Positions 26,089 to 34,932 of a stretch of 64,000 nt of DNA are shown piece by piece (within the stretch, counting starts at the first letter, position 1; the number at the start of each line of letters is the position of its first letter). The DNA is from Terriglobia bacterium (GTDB lineage Bacteria > Acidobacteriota > Terriglobia > UBA7540). A program made the position numbers and the translations under genes. The stretch lies in NCBI GenBank assembly GCA_035712365.1, contig DASTAW010000054.1, positions 1 through 64,000 of the forward strand, in the 5' to 3' direction. The notes beneath the pieces were generated by a model. The model saw nothing but the letters and a program-made list of their open reading frames with translations, searched no databases and had not been told where the DNA came from.

Positions 26089-27381
26089 ATGGCCATTATT
26101 CTCTGGATTGTTGTGCTCGCGCTGCTGGTGGTCGCCAGTTCGGTGGCTTCCTACCTGCGGCTGTTGATGCGGCGGCTGACGCCGGTCGGCGTCCGGGCGC
26201 TGTTCAAGCCGGACGACCCGCGGCGGACCCGCGCCGACCGGGAGCGCGTGGGTGTTTCGATTTCTGCGCTGCATGGCGTGGCCATGGCGCTTTATTCCAC
26301 GGGAGTGGCCTGGCTCTTCATTCTTCACCGTTCGGCGGTCGTGTGGGAAAGCCTCGGCGCGGCGGTGCTGGTGGTGATGGCCACCATCGCGGTGTTTGAC
26401 CAGTTGATCCCGTTTGTGCTGGTCGCGCGCCATGACGAGCCGGAAGCCATCCTTCGGCATTGGCTGCCGCTGCTGCGCGCGGCGGTTTACCTGGCTTTGC
26501 CGGTCACCTTCCCGATCCTGATTTCGACCACCATAGCCCGGCTGCTGGAATTCCCTGAGGGGGAGGAACAGCCGGCCGCCCCCGAGAGAGGATTGCAGGA
26601 ATTGATCGACAGCGGCGAGGAGGCGGGCCTGATTGAAAAGGGCGAGCGCGAGTTGCTGCAATCGGTAGTGGAATTTGGAGGCAAGGTCGTGCGGGAAGTG
26701 ATGACTCCGAGGCCGGAGGTCGCCGCAGTCGAAATGGACATGCCCATCGATGAATTGCGAAGCCTGTTCCGGCAAAAGCGCTACACCCGTTACCCGGTGT
26801 ACAGCAAGGTGCTCGATCAGGTCCAGGGCGTCGTTAATGTGCGCGACCTGATGGCGCTGTCGCCCGAAGACCAGAAATACGCCACCTTGCGGACGCTGAT
26901 GAAGCCTGTACGATTTGTGCCGGAGACCAAGCCCATTCGTGACGTGCTGAAGGAATTGCAGAAAACCACCCTGCAACTGGCCGTAGCGATTGACGAGTAC
27001 GGAAGCGTGTCGGGCCTGGTGACCATCGAGGACCTGGTGGAAGAACTGGTAGGCGAGATCCGCGACGAGGTCGAGCCGCACGAGAGAGACATCATGAGGG
27101 AATCCGCCACCTCATACATCGTGGCCGGGCACACGGAGATGGCTCATCTTGCCGATGAGCTCGATCTGGAGATTGAAAACGGTGATTACTCCACAGTCTC
27201 CGGGCTGGTGCTGGCCAAACTGGGCCACATGCCGGTTGTCCACGAGAAGGTGGAGGCCAACGGTTTGACCTTTGAGGTCTTGGAAGTTAACCGCCGGACG
27301 GTCCTGAAGATTCGGCTTATCCTTCCAGTTCCAAATTCCGAAACACAAGCCAGCCATGCCGGAACCCAAAGTAGCATTTAA
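26089..27381 (+). CDS. CorC/HlyC-type membrane protein with CBS pair
   Basis: A 430-aa protein. The N-terminal part has about three to four membrane segments (IILWIVVLALLVVASSVASYL; the region near 60-75; ESLGAAVLVVMATIAVF; LPVTFPILISTTIARLL) in the DUF21/CNNM position. The linker holds GLIEKGERELLQSVVEFGGKVVREVMTPR, typical before the CBS domains. Two CBS motifs follow (about 205-330; PVYSKVLDQVQGVVNVRDL and VAIDEYGSVSGLVTIEDLVEELVGEI). The last 80 residues are the CorC_HlyC transporter-associated domain. It is linked with magnesium/cobalt homeostasis. Its 3' end overlaps era by 26 bases, which implies coupled translation. Confidence 0.88.
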   Translation: MAIILWIVVLALLVVASSVASYLRLLMRRLTPVGVRALFKPDDPRRTRADRERVGVSISALHGVAMALYSTGVAWLFILHRSAVVWESLGAAVLVVMATIAVFDQLIPFVLVARHDEPEAILRHWLPLLRAAVYLALPVTFPILISTTIARLLEFPEGEEQPAAPERGLQELIDSGEEAGLIEKGERELLQSVVEFGGKVVREVMTPRPEVAAVEMDMPIDELRSLFRQKRYTRYPVYSKVLDQVQGVVNVRDLMALSPEDQKYATLRTLMKPVRFVPETKPIRDVLKELQKTTLQLAVAIDEYGSVSGLVTIEDLVEELVGEIRDEVEPHERDIMRESATSYIVAGHTEMAHLADELDLEIENGDYSTVSGLVLAKLGHMPVVHEKVEANGLTFEVLEVNRRTVLKIRLILPVPNSETQASHAGTQSSI

Positions 27382-28261
27382 ATCTGGCTTTGTCGCAGTT
27401 GTGGGCAGGCCCAACGCCGGAAAAAGCACGCTGGTGAACGCTCTGGTGGGCGCCAAGGTGTCGATTGTCACTCCCGTGGCCCAGACCACCCGCAACCGTA
27501 TTCTCGGAATCGTTCACCGCCCGGACGCCCAGGTCGCGCTGATGGATACGCCGGGCATTCACCGGCCGCTATCACGCCTCAACGAGCAGATGATGGCCTT
27601 TGTACGCGAAGCTCTGGGGGAGCGCGACCTGACGCTGCTGATCGCCGATGCGTCGGCGCCCCTCGGCAAGGGAGATGAATTCGCCGTGCGGCTTGTTGCC
27701 GAACATGCGCCGCGCGCCATCCTTTTGCTGAACAAAATCGACCGGGTCCATAAGCCAAAGCTGCTGCCGCTGATTGACCGCTACTCCAAGCTGCACAATT
27801 TTGAAGAGATTTTTCCAATTTCCGCGCTGAAGGGCTTACAACTGGATGAGGTGATGGAGGCCATCATCGCAAGGCTCCCCGAAGGGCCGGCCTATTTCCC
27901 GCCCGACATTTACACCGACCAGCCGGAAAAGTTTCTGGCCTCTGAAATCATCCGCGAACAGGTGATCCGCAACACCCATCAGGAGCTGCCCCACGTCAGT
28001 GCGGTCCAGATGGAGCGCTTCGAGGAGTCGGAGACCCTCACGCGAATTCATGCCGCCATTCTGGTGGAAAGGGAATCGCAGAAGCCTATCATCATTGGCG
28101 CCGGCGGAAGCCGCATTAAGCAGATCGGCACCGAGGCCCGGCAGGAGCTCGAGAAAGTTTTCCCTCCTAAAGTTTTTCTTCAGCTTTTTGTGCGCGTGGA
28201 ACCCAACTGGCGTGATTCCAGGCCGTTGCTTGCCAGCCTGGATTACCGGCACGAAGGGTGA
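27356..28261 (+). CDS. era: GTPase Era
   Basis: A 301-aa ribosome-assembly GTPase that binds the 3' end of 16S rRNA. The G1 motif GRPNAGKS is at 17-24, G3 DTPG at 64-67 and G4 NKID at 126-129. The C-terminal KH domain contains IIIGAGGSRIKQIGTEARQELEKVF. The start overlaps the corC-like gene by 26 bases in another frame. The length and motif order are normal. It closes the phoH-ybeY-corC-era block, consistent with a ribosome-biogenesis operon. Confidence 0.97.
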   Translation: MPEPKVAFKSGFVAVVGRPNAGKSTLVNALVGAKVSIVTPVAQTTRNRILGIVHRPDAQVALMDTPGIHRPLSRLNEQMMAFVREALGERDLTLLIADASAPLGKGDEFAVRLVAEHAPRAILLLNKIDRVHKPKLLPLIDRYSKLHNFEEIFPISALKGLQLDEVMEAIIARLPEGPAYFPPDIYTDQPEKFLASEIIREQVIRNTHQELPHVSAVQMERFEESETLTRIHAAILVERESQKPIIIGAGGSRIKQIGTEARQELEKVFPPKVFLQLFVRVEPNWRDSRPLLASLDYRHEG

Positions 28262-28396
28262 CGGCGATGGCCGGCAGCAAGCTTCTCCGCTCGCGGAAGG
28301 TCCTCGGTACTCCATTCCATCACGATGCCGGTTCTGATGGCGGAGCGGTCGGGAAGGACCTGGCCGTCGGGCGCCAAAGCGCGAATCGAAGTTCAG

Positions 28397-29767
28397 CTAA
28401 TCTGTAGCGCTGATGCCCAGGGCTTTCATCTTGCGGTACAGATGGCTCCGCTCGAGGCCCAGGATTTCGGCCGTGCGGCTGACGTTGCCGTGGTTTTCGT
28501 CAAGCTTGCGAAGGATGTAGTCGCGCTCGTAGGCTGCGCGCGCCTCGTGCAGGCTGGAAAATCCGCGGGCTGTGCCCCGTGGCTGTGCTGACGGTGCGCG
28601 GTGGTTGGTAAGGGTCTGGGGAAGATGCCGGCGCTCGATCCGGTCGCCCGAAACCATGATGACCATGCGTTCCACCAGGTTCCTCAGTTCGCGGACATTC
28701 CCCGGCCAGCGGTAACGGCAAAGGACTTCCAGCACCGGCTCGGAAAAATGCTTGGGCCGGCGGCCATAGGCTGCGGCGAATGTTCCCAAAAAGAAACTCA
28801 GCAGTTCCGGTACATCTTCCGCGTGCTCGCGCAGTGGAGGGACGTAGAAGGGGATCACGTTGAGGCGGAAAAAGAGGTCTTCGCGGAAATTTCCCTTCTG
28901 GATTTCTTCTTCCAGGTCCTTGTTGGTGGCGGCAACCACTCGAACGTCGACCGCCATTTCCTTTTTCGAGCCGAGGGGCGAAAACCGTTGCTGTTCAATC
29001 ACGCGCAACACTTTGGATTGCGTGCGGAGACTCATGTCGCCGATTTCGTCGAGAAACAGCGTGCCCTCGTCGGCCTGTTCAAACTTGCCAATCTTATCTT
29101 CCACGGCCCCGGTGAAGGAGCCTTTAACGTGGCCGAAAAGCTCGCTTTCGATCAATTCCTCGGGTATGGCAGCGCAATTGACTTCCACGAAAGGATTGTC
29201 GCGGCGCAAGCTCAGGCGGTGCAGGGCATGGGCCACCAGTTCTTTCCCGGTCCCACTTTCGCCATAAACCAGGACCCGGCCGTTGGTGGGAGCGGCAAGG
29301 CTGAGTTGCTGCCGCAGGGCTTTCATGGGAACGCTGTTCCCGATAATGCGGTAGTCGCCCTCGAGTTTGCGGCGCAGTTGGCGGTTCTGGTCCGAAAGCG
29401 AGAGTTCCTCGATGGCGTGCCTGAGGGTCAGCAGCGTCTTCTCAATCGAAAGCGGCTTTTCAATAAAATCAAAGGCGCCCTTCTTGGTGGCGCGGACGGC
29501 AGTCTCGACGTTGCCGTGGCCGGAAATCATCACCACAACGGGCGGGTCCTCGCGCTGCCGGATCATGGCCAGCGTTTCGAGGCCATCAATGCCCGGCAGC
29601 CAGACGTCCAGCAACACAACGTCAGTTTTTCCCTGGCCGAGGAAATCCAGGCATTCCTCACCGCTCTCGACCGCCGTCACGCGGTAGCCTTCGTCCTGCA
29701 GAACGTCCGTCAAAGACTGGCGGATGCCGGCTTCATCATCAACCACCAGCACCGAATAATTTTTCAA
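28397..29767 (-). CDS. ntrX: NtrX-like sigma-54-dependent response regulator
   Basis: About 456 aa. The TTG at 29767 is proposed because GGAG precedes it and it gives LKNYSVLVVDDEAGIRQSL, the usual receiver start; a GTG at 29794 is possible but next to a repeat element. The receiver domain (1-120) holds the phosphoacceptor in VVLLDVWLPGIDGL. The AAA+ domain has GESGTGKE (Walker A), GSFTGA (the sigma-54 contact loop, with Ser at the second position) and GTLFLDEIGDM (Walker B). A Fis-type helix-turn-helix (ISRTAEILGLERSHLYRKMKAL-like) ends the protein. It follows the NtrY-like kinase on the same strand and probably forms a two-component pair with it. Confidence 0.9.
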   Translation of the reverse strand: MKNYSVLVVDDEAGIRQSLTDVLQDEGYRVTAVESGEECLDFLGQGKTDVVLLDVWLPGIDGLETLAMIRQREDPPVVVMISGHGNVETAVRATKKGAFDFIEKPLSIEKTLLTLRHAIEELSLSDQNRQLRRKLEGDYRIIGNSVPMKALRQQLSLAAPTNGRVLVYGESGTGKELVAHALHRLSLRRDNPFVEVNCAAIPEELIESELFGHVKGSFTGAVEDKIGKFEQADEGTLFLDEIGDMSLRTQSKVLRVIEQQRFSPLGSKKEMAVDVRVVAATNKDLEEEIQKGNFREDLFFRLNVIPFYVPPLREHAEDVPELLSFFLGTFAAAYGRRPKHFSEPVLEVLCRYRWPGNVRELRNLVERMVIMVSGDRIERRHLPQTLTNHRAPSAQPRGTARGFSSLHEARAAYERDYILRKLDENHGNVSRTAEILGLERSHLYRKMKALGISATD

Positions 29768-29800
29768 TCTCAGCTCCGTGAGTCCGGCTGTCACAAAACG

Positions 29801-29822
29801 TAGCGCCGGCGTCTTGCCGGCC
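29801..29822. repeat. Short copy of the TAGCGCCG palindromic repeat
   Basis: TAGCGCCGGCGTCTTGCCGGC at 29801-29821 shares TAGCGCCG with the end of the element at 4751 and forms a GCCGGC...GCCGGC hairpin. It sits between the ntrY and ntrX reading frames. It is a short variant of the dispersed family. Confidence 0.55.
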
Positions 29823-29889
29823 TTAAAAACTGCTTTTGCACCGGCCCCCGTTCGTTGAGCTTATAAAACGCAAACCGCGCTATTGCCCT

Positions 29890-32148
29890 CTACGCCTGCT
29901 GCTGGGCGGACTGGGCCGTGGCGGCCGGCGCATGCTCGATGGGCAACTCGATTATAAACTTTGATCCAAGCGGGTGATTTTCCTCCACCCGGATGTTCCC
30001 TTTATGCTCCGTAATGATTCGGCTGGCGATAGCCAGGCCCAGGCCAGTGCCGCGCCGCTTGGTGGAGAAAAACGGGACAAACAACCTCTCTTTAGCTTCC
30101 TGGGAAATCCCGGGACCGCTGTCGGCTACCACCAGGACAACCGCGTCCCGTTCCGAATCGAGGAGCGTGCGCACCCAGATTTCCCTGACCGCGGAATGCT
30201 CCAGAGCTTCCGCGGCGTTGTCGATCAGATTGACCAGCACGCGCTTCATCTGGTCCGGATCGGCATGAATGGCTGGTAAGCTTTCCGCCAGTTCACACCG
30301 CAGGGCAATCCCATCCAGGCGGCCGTCAAACACCTGCACCGCCTTTGCCACGATGCCATTCAGTTCAGCGTAGACCGGCCGTGAAGCGGGAAAACGCGCG
30401 AAGTGCGAGAACTCGTCCACCAGGGTTTTCAGGGTCGCCACTTCGCGCTCGATCAGCGCAGAACTCTGCTCGACGGCCGTCACAAGATCGCTGCCCGCCG
30501 ATTTGCGGTCCGCCCGGCCAATCCAGCGGCGAATGCGTTCTGCGGAGAGCTGGATCGGCGTGAGAGGGTTCTTGATTTCGTGGGCGATGCGCTGGGCCAC
30601 TTCCTGCCACGCCGCGGCTTTCTGGGCCTGCAGAAGCTCGGTGAGATCTTCGAGCACCAGCAGTGATCCCACGGCACCGTGGCGGGCGCGAATGGACGAG
30701 AGCGTCAGGGCGACGAAGGCCCGTCGTCCGCCCAGGGTCACTTCCATCTGCCGGGTGACGACTCCCTGGCGCTGTGCGCGGCGAAACAGCCGTCCAACCT
30801 CCCGGGCTTCATCCGGCTCGAAAAGATCGATAATCCGGTGCGCGTTCCGAATGGCATCGTGCCCGAACATCCGCTCGGCGGTGGAGTTTTTCCGCATGAT
30901 TCGTCCCTGGGGATCGAAAGAAACCACGGCCGTGGGGATATTTTCGAGAATGGTTTCCATGATGTTGCCGCGCTCTTCCAGTTCCTGGTTGACCTTCTGG
31001 ATTTCCTGTGCGGCGCGTTCCAGCGCCAGACGGTTCTCCTTCAATTGCCGGGTCATATCATTGAATGACCGGATCAGGCTGCCCAATTCGTCGTCCGCGC
31101 GGGCGGGAATGCGATAGTCAAGGTTTCCACGGGATACCTCGTGGGTGGCGTCGGCAAGCGCCTGGATGGGCACGGTCACCTGTTTGGAGAAGAAGAGCGC
31201 AAACCAGGAAGCGACAAACAGGATGAGCACGGTCAGCAGCGAAAGAGACATGAGATAGACGCGCCGGACCGCCCTCCGCTGGTTGCTGAGCTGGTTATAT
31301 TTGACCGCTTCGCTTTGGATCTGCGCGGCAATGCGGGCGATGTTCAGGGGCAGCCGCGTTATGGCAACCACCGCGCCTGACGCCCCGCCGCTGGCAAAAT
31401 TCAGCGGTCTCACGGAAAGGAATATATCCTCGCCGTTGGACCTTTTCTGGAATGAGAGGCCCTTCGGAGGGAGATTTCTGAAGCTGTGCCGGGGCAACAG
31501 TTCACGGATGGCTTCTCCGTCCAATTTCATCGGACCGGCCGCTGCCAGCAGGGCGCCGTCCGGATTGAAAAACATAGCGGATTCCGAGCTCAGATCGGCA
31601 ACTTCGCGCTGCAAAACGCGATTCAGCGCGGCGCGGCTGCCCATCGACGCAGCCTCCGCAAGCTGAGGGTCCGTGGTTAAGTGGACGGCCAGGTGGCGCG
31701 CGCGGTTTTCTGCCTGAATCGCAAGCTGACGGACCACTTCTGCCGCATCCGTCTGTACCACGTCAAACGGTATACCGAACCATTTGTCGATGCTTCGGTT
31801 GAGCAGCCCGTAGGAAAAGGCAAATAGAAAACATGCCGGCACCAGGGTCAAGGCCAGAAACGCCACCACCATCTTGGTCTTAAAACGCGACCCGAGTTTG
31901 TGGCTCCGCCTTTCGACATAAAGCTTCAGCAGGATGCGCAGCAGGATGAGGGCAAAGATCAGGAAGGCCAGGAAGATGATTGCCGAAACCACCACCAGCA
32001 AAATGGTTTGCGGGGCGCTTTTGGGGTGAATGAATGACAGGTTCAGCGAAGCCTGGCTCCAGCCAATGAACAAAAGGAACGGCACGACGATGAGCAGGAA
32101 GATCAGAAAGGCCCGCCGGGGAGGATTCGGGTTGCTATTGGACCCCAT
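29890..32148 (-). CDS. ntrY: NtrY-like membrane sensor histidine kinase
   Basis: A 752-aa protein. Hydrophobic segments occur near 12-33, 45-75, 92-115 and 290-310, enclosing a periplasmic sensor region (about 120-285). A HAMP domain follows (VTVPIQALADATHEVSRGNLDYRIPARADDE region, about 325-375), then a PAS domain (LENIPTAVVSFDPQGRIM), the dimerisation helix with QRIAHEIKNPLTPIQLSAERI, and the ATPase domain with NLIDNAAEALEH, DSGPGI and GTGLGLAIA. This layout is that of NtrY, which senses redox or nitrogen status and phosphorylates NtrX. It overlaps the upstream glycosylase gene by 14 bases and precedes the response-regulator gene. Confidence 0.9.
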   Translation of the reverse strand: MGSNSNPNPPRRAFLIFLLIVVPFLLFIGWSQASLNLSFIHPKSAPQTILLVVVSAIIFLAFLIFALILLRILLKLYVERRSHKLGSRFKTKMVVAFLALTLVPACFLFAFSYGLLNRSIDKWFGIPFDVVQTDAAEVVRQLAIQAENRARHLAVHLTTDPQLAEAASMGSRAALNRVLQREVADLSSESAMFFNPDGALLAAAGPMKLDGEAIRELLPRHSFRNLPPKGLSFQKRSNGEDIFLSVRPLNFASGGASGAVVAITRLPLNIARIAAQIQSEAVKYNQLSNQRRAVRRVYLMSLSLLTVLILFVASWFALFFSKQVTVPIQALADATHEVSRGNLDYRIPARADDELGSLIRSFNDMTRQLKENRLALERAAQEIQKVNQELEERGNIMETILENIPTAVVSFDPQGRIMRKNSTAERMFGHDAIRNAHRIIDLFEPDEAREVGRLFRRAQRQGVVTRQMEVTLGGRRAFVALTLSSIRARHGAVGSLLVLEDLTELLQAQKAAAWQEVAQRIAHEIKNPLTPIQLSAERIRRWIGRADRKSAGSDLVTAVEQSSALIEREVATLKTLVDEFSHFARFPASRPVYAELNGIVAKAVQVFDGRLDGIALRCELAESLPAIHADPDQMKRVLVNLIDNAAEALEHSAVREIWVRTLLDSERDAVVLVVADSGPGISQEAKERLFVPFFSTKRRGTGLGLAIASRIITEHKGNIRVEENHPLGSKFIIELPIEHAPAATAQSAQQQA

Positions 32149-32920
32149 CGGCTTTTACGCGGACCTCCTTTCCTGCGTGAAGTTGAAGGCGCCTGCCGGC
32201 CCTGCGGAGGTTTGGCGGCAGGGCGCGCGGCGGATTTCCGTTGGCAGGCAGGTAAGGCTGAAGCGGGCAGCCCTGACACGCGGGCGCCTGCCGTTTGCAG
32301 TGCCGCTTTCCGGTCTCGACCAGCAGAGCGTGAAACTCATTAAAGAGCCTCTGATTCGGCGGCAGATTCCGGTGAAGAAACTGCTGTGCGGCAGAATACC
32401 CGTCCGCGTGAGAAATCAGGCGGTGCCGTGCCAGGACACGGCGGGTATAAGCATCAGCTACAAAAAACGGCAGCTTGCCAGCATAGAGCAGAACCGCGTC
32501 CGCAGTCTCTGGTCCCATGCCGCGAAGGGCCAGCAACTGGGCGCGAGTCACGCCCGGAGGTTGACGAAACAGGGCGTCGAGCGATCCATGGTGTACCGCA
32601 TCCAGCCAGGCAACAAAAGTGCGGATGGTGCGGGCTTTCTGCCGGAAATACCCCGCCGGCCGGACACACGCTTCGACTCTGGACGGATGGGCCTGCCGCA
32701 ATCCAGACCATCTCAGCAACCCGGCGTCGCGTAGCCTGGAAATGGCGTGGGCAGCATTCTGCCAGGCGGTGTTCTGGGTGAGGATGGCGCCGAGGATGAC
32801 CTCCAGGCGGGTGCGTGCCGGCCACCAACCCTGGGGACCGAACTGCCGAAGGAGTTCTTCGTAGTACGTTTCCAGCACTTCACCCGGCTCAACTCCAAAC
32901 GGCTGAGCCGCGCGTTGCAT
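32135..32920 (-). CDS. Endonuclease-III-superfamily DNA glycosylase, MagIII-like
   Basis: A 261-aa HhH-GPD protein. LEVILGAILTQNTAWQNA is the conserved N-terminal helix. The helix-hairpin-helix and catalytic region reads LLALRGMGPETADAVLLYAG followed by FVADAYTRRVL; the Asp of VADAYTRR is the catalytic residue. At the position of the endonuclease III lysine (GVGRKTA) this protein has glutamate (GMGPETA), as in MagIII-type 3-methyladenine glycosylases, so it is probably a monofunctional glycosylase. The C-terminal cysteines (CKRQAPACQGC) retain three of the four iron-sulfur positions; the fourth is not seen. The gene overlaps ntrY by 14 bases and should be co-transcribed with ntrYX. Confidence 0.8.
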   Translation of the reverse strand: MQRAAQPFGVEPGEVLETYYEELLRQFGPQGWWPARTRLEVILGAILTQNTAWQNAAHAISRLRDAGLLRWSGLRQAHPSRVEACVRPAGYFRQKARTIRTFVAWLDAVHHGSLDALFRQPPGVTRAQLLALRGMGPETADAVLLYAGKLPFFVADAYTRRVLARHRLISHADGYSAAQQFLHRNLPPNQRLFNEFHALLVETGKRHCKRQAPACQGCPLQPYLPANGNPPRALPPNLRRAGRRLQLHAGKEVRVKADGVQ

Positions 32921-33100
32921 AGGTTTGAAGTTAATACGGCGCTGTCGATAAAGTCAAGTTCAGCCCCGGATTACCGATGAAAAATAAGGGCCTTCGTGGA
33001 AGTCCGCGCGCCGCTCCTACCACCAGCCGCGCGGTGAGTTCGGACTGGTACGACTCGGCGAATTTGGCCATAGATTCTGACGATCAAGTAGAAGGTAACC

Positions 33101-34882
33101 ATGGGAACGCAACCGGCAGCCGACGCTTCTGAAAACCAGCGTGGATTTGGCATGTCCGGGAAATTAGGCGAACTCCTGATTCGCGAGAGCCTGATTACCC
33201 AGGACCACCTCAAGCAGGCGCTGGAACATCAGAAGAACCACGGTGGCCGTCTGGGCAGCAGTCTCGTAAAACTGGGATTTTTAACCTCCGACCAGATCAC
33301 CAGTGTCCTCTCGCGGCAGTACGGCATCCCCTCCATCAATCTGGATTATTTTGAGGCCGAGCCAAGCGTCACCCGGCTGGTCCCGATGGAGACCGCCGTT
33401 AAATATCAGGTGGTGCCTATCAGCAGGGTAGGGTCATCCCTGACTCTGGCGATGGCTGATCCTGCCAACGTCTATGCCATGGACGACATCAAGTTCATGA
33501 CGGGCCTCAATATCGAGCCGGTGGTGGCTTCGGAGTTGTCGATCACAGAAGCCATTAAAAAGAATTACGGCTCCATCGAGGAACAGGACAGGAAGAAGGA
33601 ATTCGAAGACCTGGTCAGCTTTATTCATGAAGGGGAGACCGACAGCGTGGAGGTGGAGGCCGAGAATGAATCTACGCTGAACCTGGCGGCGCTCGAAAAA
33701 GCCGCGGAAGAAGCCCCGGTCATCCGGCTGGTCAATTATCTTCTGACAGACGCCGTCGAGCGCGGAGCCAGCGATATTCACCTGGAGCCCTACGAGAAGG
33801 AATACCGGGTCCGCTACCGGATTGACGGCGTGTTGCAGAACGTTATGCAGCCACCCTTCAAGCTGCGAGACGCCATCATCAGCCGTATCAAAATCATGGC
33901 CAAACTCGATATTTCTGAAAAGCGGCTGCCCCAGGATGGCCGCATCATGGTCCGGATGGTCCATAACAACCGCAGGAAACAGCTCGATTTTCGCGTTTCG
34001 GTGCTCCCAACCCTCCACGGCGAAAAGATTGTCATGCGGCTGCTGGACAAGGAGAACCTGCGCCTGGATATGGCTCGACTGGGATTTGAAAAGGAGTCGC
34101 TGGAAAAGTTTCAGCGGGCCATCTTTAAGCCCTATGGCATGGTGCTGGTGACGGGACCCACCGGCAGCGGCAAAACCAACACGCTCTATTCTTCCATCGC
34201 CCAGCTCAATAAGCCTGATATAAACATCATGACCGCCGAGGACCCGGTGGAATTCCAGTTGCCGGGTATCAACCAGGTCCAGATGAAAGAGCAGATTGGG
34301 CTTAATTTTGCGGCGGCGCTGCGCTCATTCCTTCGCCAGGATCCCAACATCATCATGGTGGGAGAAATTCGGGATTTTGAAACGGCCGAAATCGCCATCA
34401 AAGCGGCGCTGACCGGCCATCTGGTGCTGTCTACGCTGCACACGAATGACGCGCCCTCCACGATCTCGCGGCTGATGAACATGGGAATCGAACCCTTTCT
34501 CGTGGCCACCTCGGTGCACCTGATTTGCGCCCAGCGTCTGACCCGCCGCATCTGCCAGCAATGTAAAACCGAGGAAAAAGTCCGCCATCAGGTCCTGGTG
34601 GATGCTGGGTTCGCGCCGGAGGAGGTCATGACCCTCAAGGTTTACCGCGGAGAGGGCTGCCAGGCGTGCAACAACAGAGGGTTCAAAGGCCGGGTGGGAC
34701 TTTACGAAGTCCTCGAAGTCACCGACGAATTGCGCGAGATGGTTCTGGCGGGGGCTTCGGCGCTTGACCTCAGAAAAAAAGCCGTTGAACAGGGAATGAC
34801 TACGCTGCGGCGAAGCGGCCTGTTCAAGGTTGCTGAAGGAATCACCACGCTGGAAGAGGTGATCCGCGAAACCGTGCTCTGA
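33101..34882 (+). CDS. pilB: Type IV pilus assembly ATPase PilB
   Basis: A 593-aa cytoplasmic secretion ATPase that powers pilus extension. The N-terminal GspE/MshE-type domain (about 18-170) begins GKLGELLIRESLITQDHL. The ATPase core has Walker A GPTGSGKT near residue 352, the Asp box (TAEDPVEFQLPG), Walker B (IIMVGEIRDFETAEIA) and the His box (TGHLVLSTLHTND). A zinc-binding pair CQQCK ... CQACNNRG lies near 486-528, as usual for PilB. ATG 33101 is chosen; an internal ATG at residue 18 is possible. The gene opens the pilus locus and is followed by pilT after 50 bases. Confidence 0.96.
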   Translation: MGTQPAADASENQRGFGMSGKLGELLIRESLITQDHLKQALEHQKNHGGRLGSSLVKLGFLTSDQITSVLSRQYGIPSINLDYFEAEPSVTRLVPMETAVKYQVVPISRVGSSLTLAMADPANVYAMDDIKFMTGLNIEPVVASELSITEAIKKNYGSIEEQDRKKEFEDLVSFIHEGETDSVEVEAENESTLNLAALEKAAEEAPVIRLVNYLLTDAVERGASDIHLEPYEKEYRVRYRIDGVLQNVMQPPFKLRDAIISRIKIMAKLDISEKRLPQDGRIMVRMVHNNRRKQLDFRVSVLPTLHGEKIVMRLLDKENLRLDMARLGFEKESLEKFQRAIFKPYGMVLVTGPTGSGKTNTLYSSIAQLNKPDINIMTAEDPVEFQLPGINQVQMKEQIGLNFAAALRSFLRQDPNIIMVGEIRDFETAEIAIKAALTGHLVLSTLHTNDAPSTISRLMNMGIEPFLVATSVHLICAQRLTRRICQQCKTEEKVRHQVLVDAGFAPEEVMTLKVYRGEGCQACNNRGFKGRVGLYEVLEVTDELREMVLAGASALDLRKKAVEQGMTTLRRSGLFKVAEGITTLEEVIRETVL

Positions 34883-34932
34883 ATCGAAAGGCCGTCAGTG
34901 CGCCAGGCCAATTTGCCAGGCAGGGAGGCTGG

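Noticed and set aside
25963-27081. 372-codon minus-strand frame in the ybeY-corC region
   Set aside because: Opposes two genes with complete family motifs and is His/Gln/Arg-rich in the way shadow frames are.
28601-29803. 400-codon plus-strand frame opposite ntrX
   Set aside because: The opposite strand carries the complete sigma-54 regulator motifs; the frame has none.
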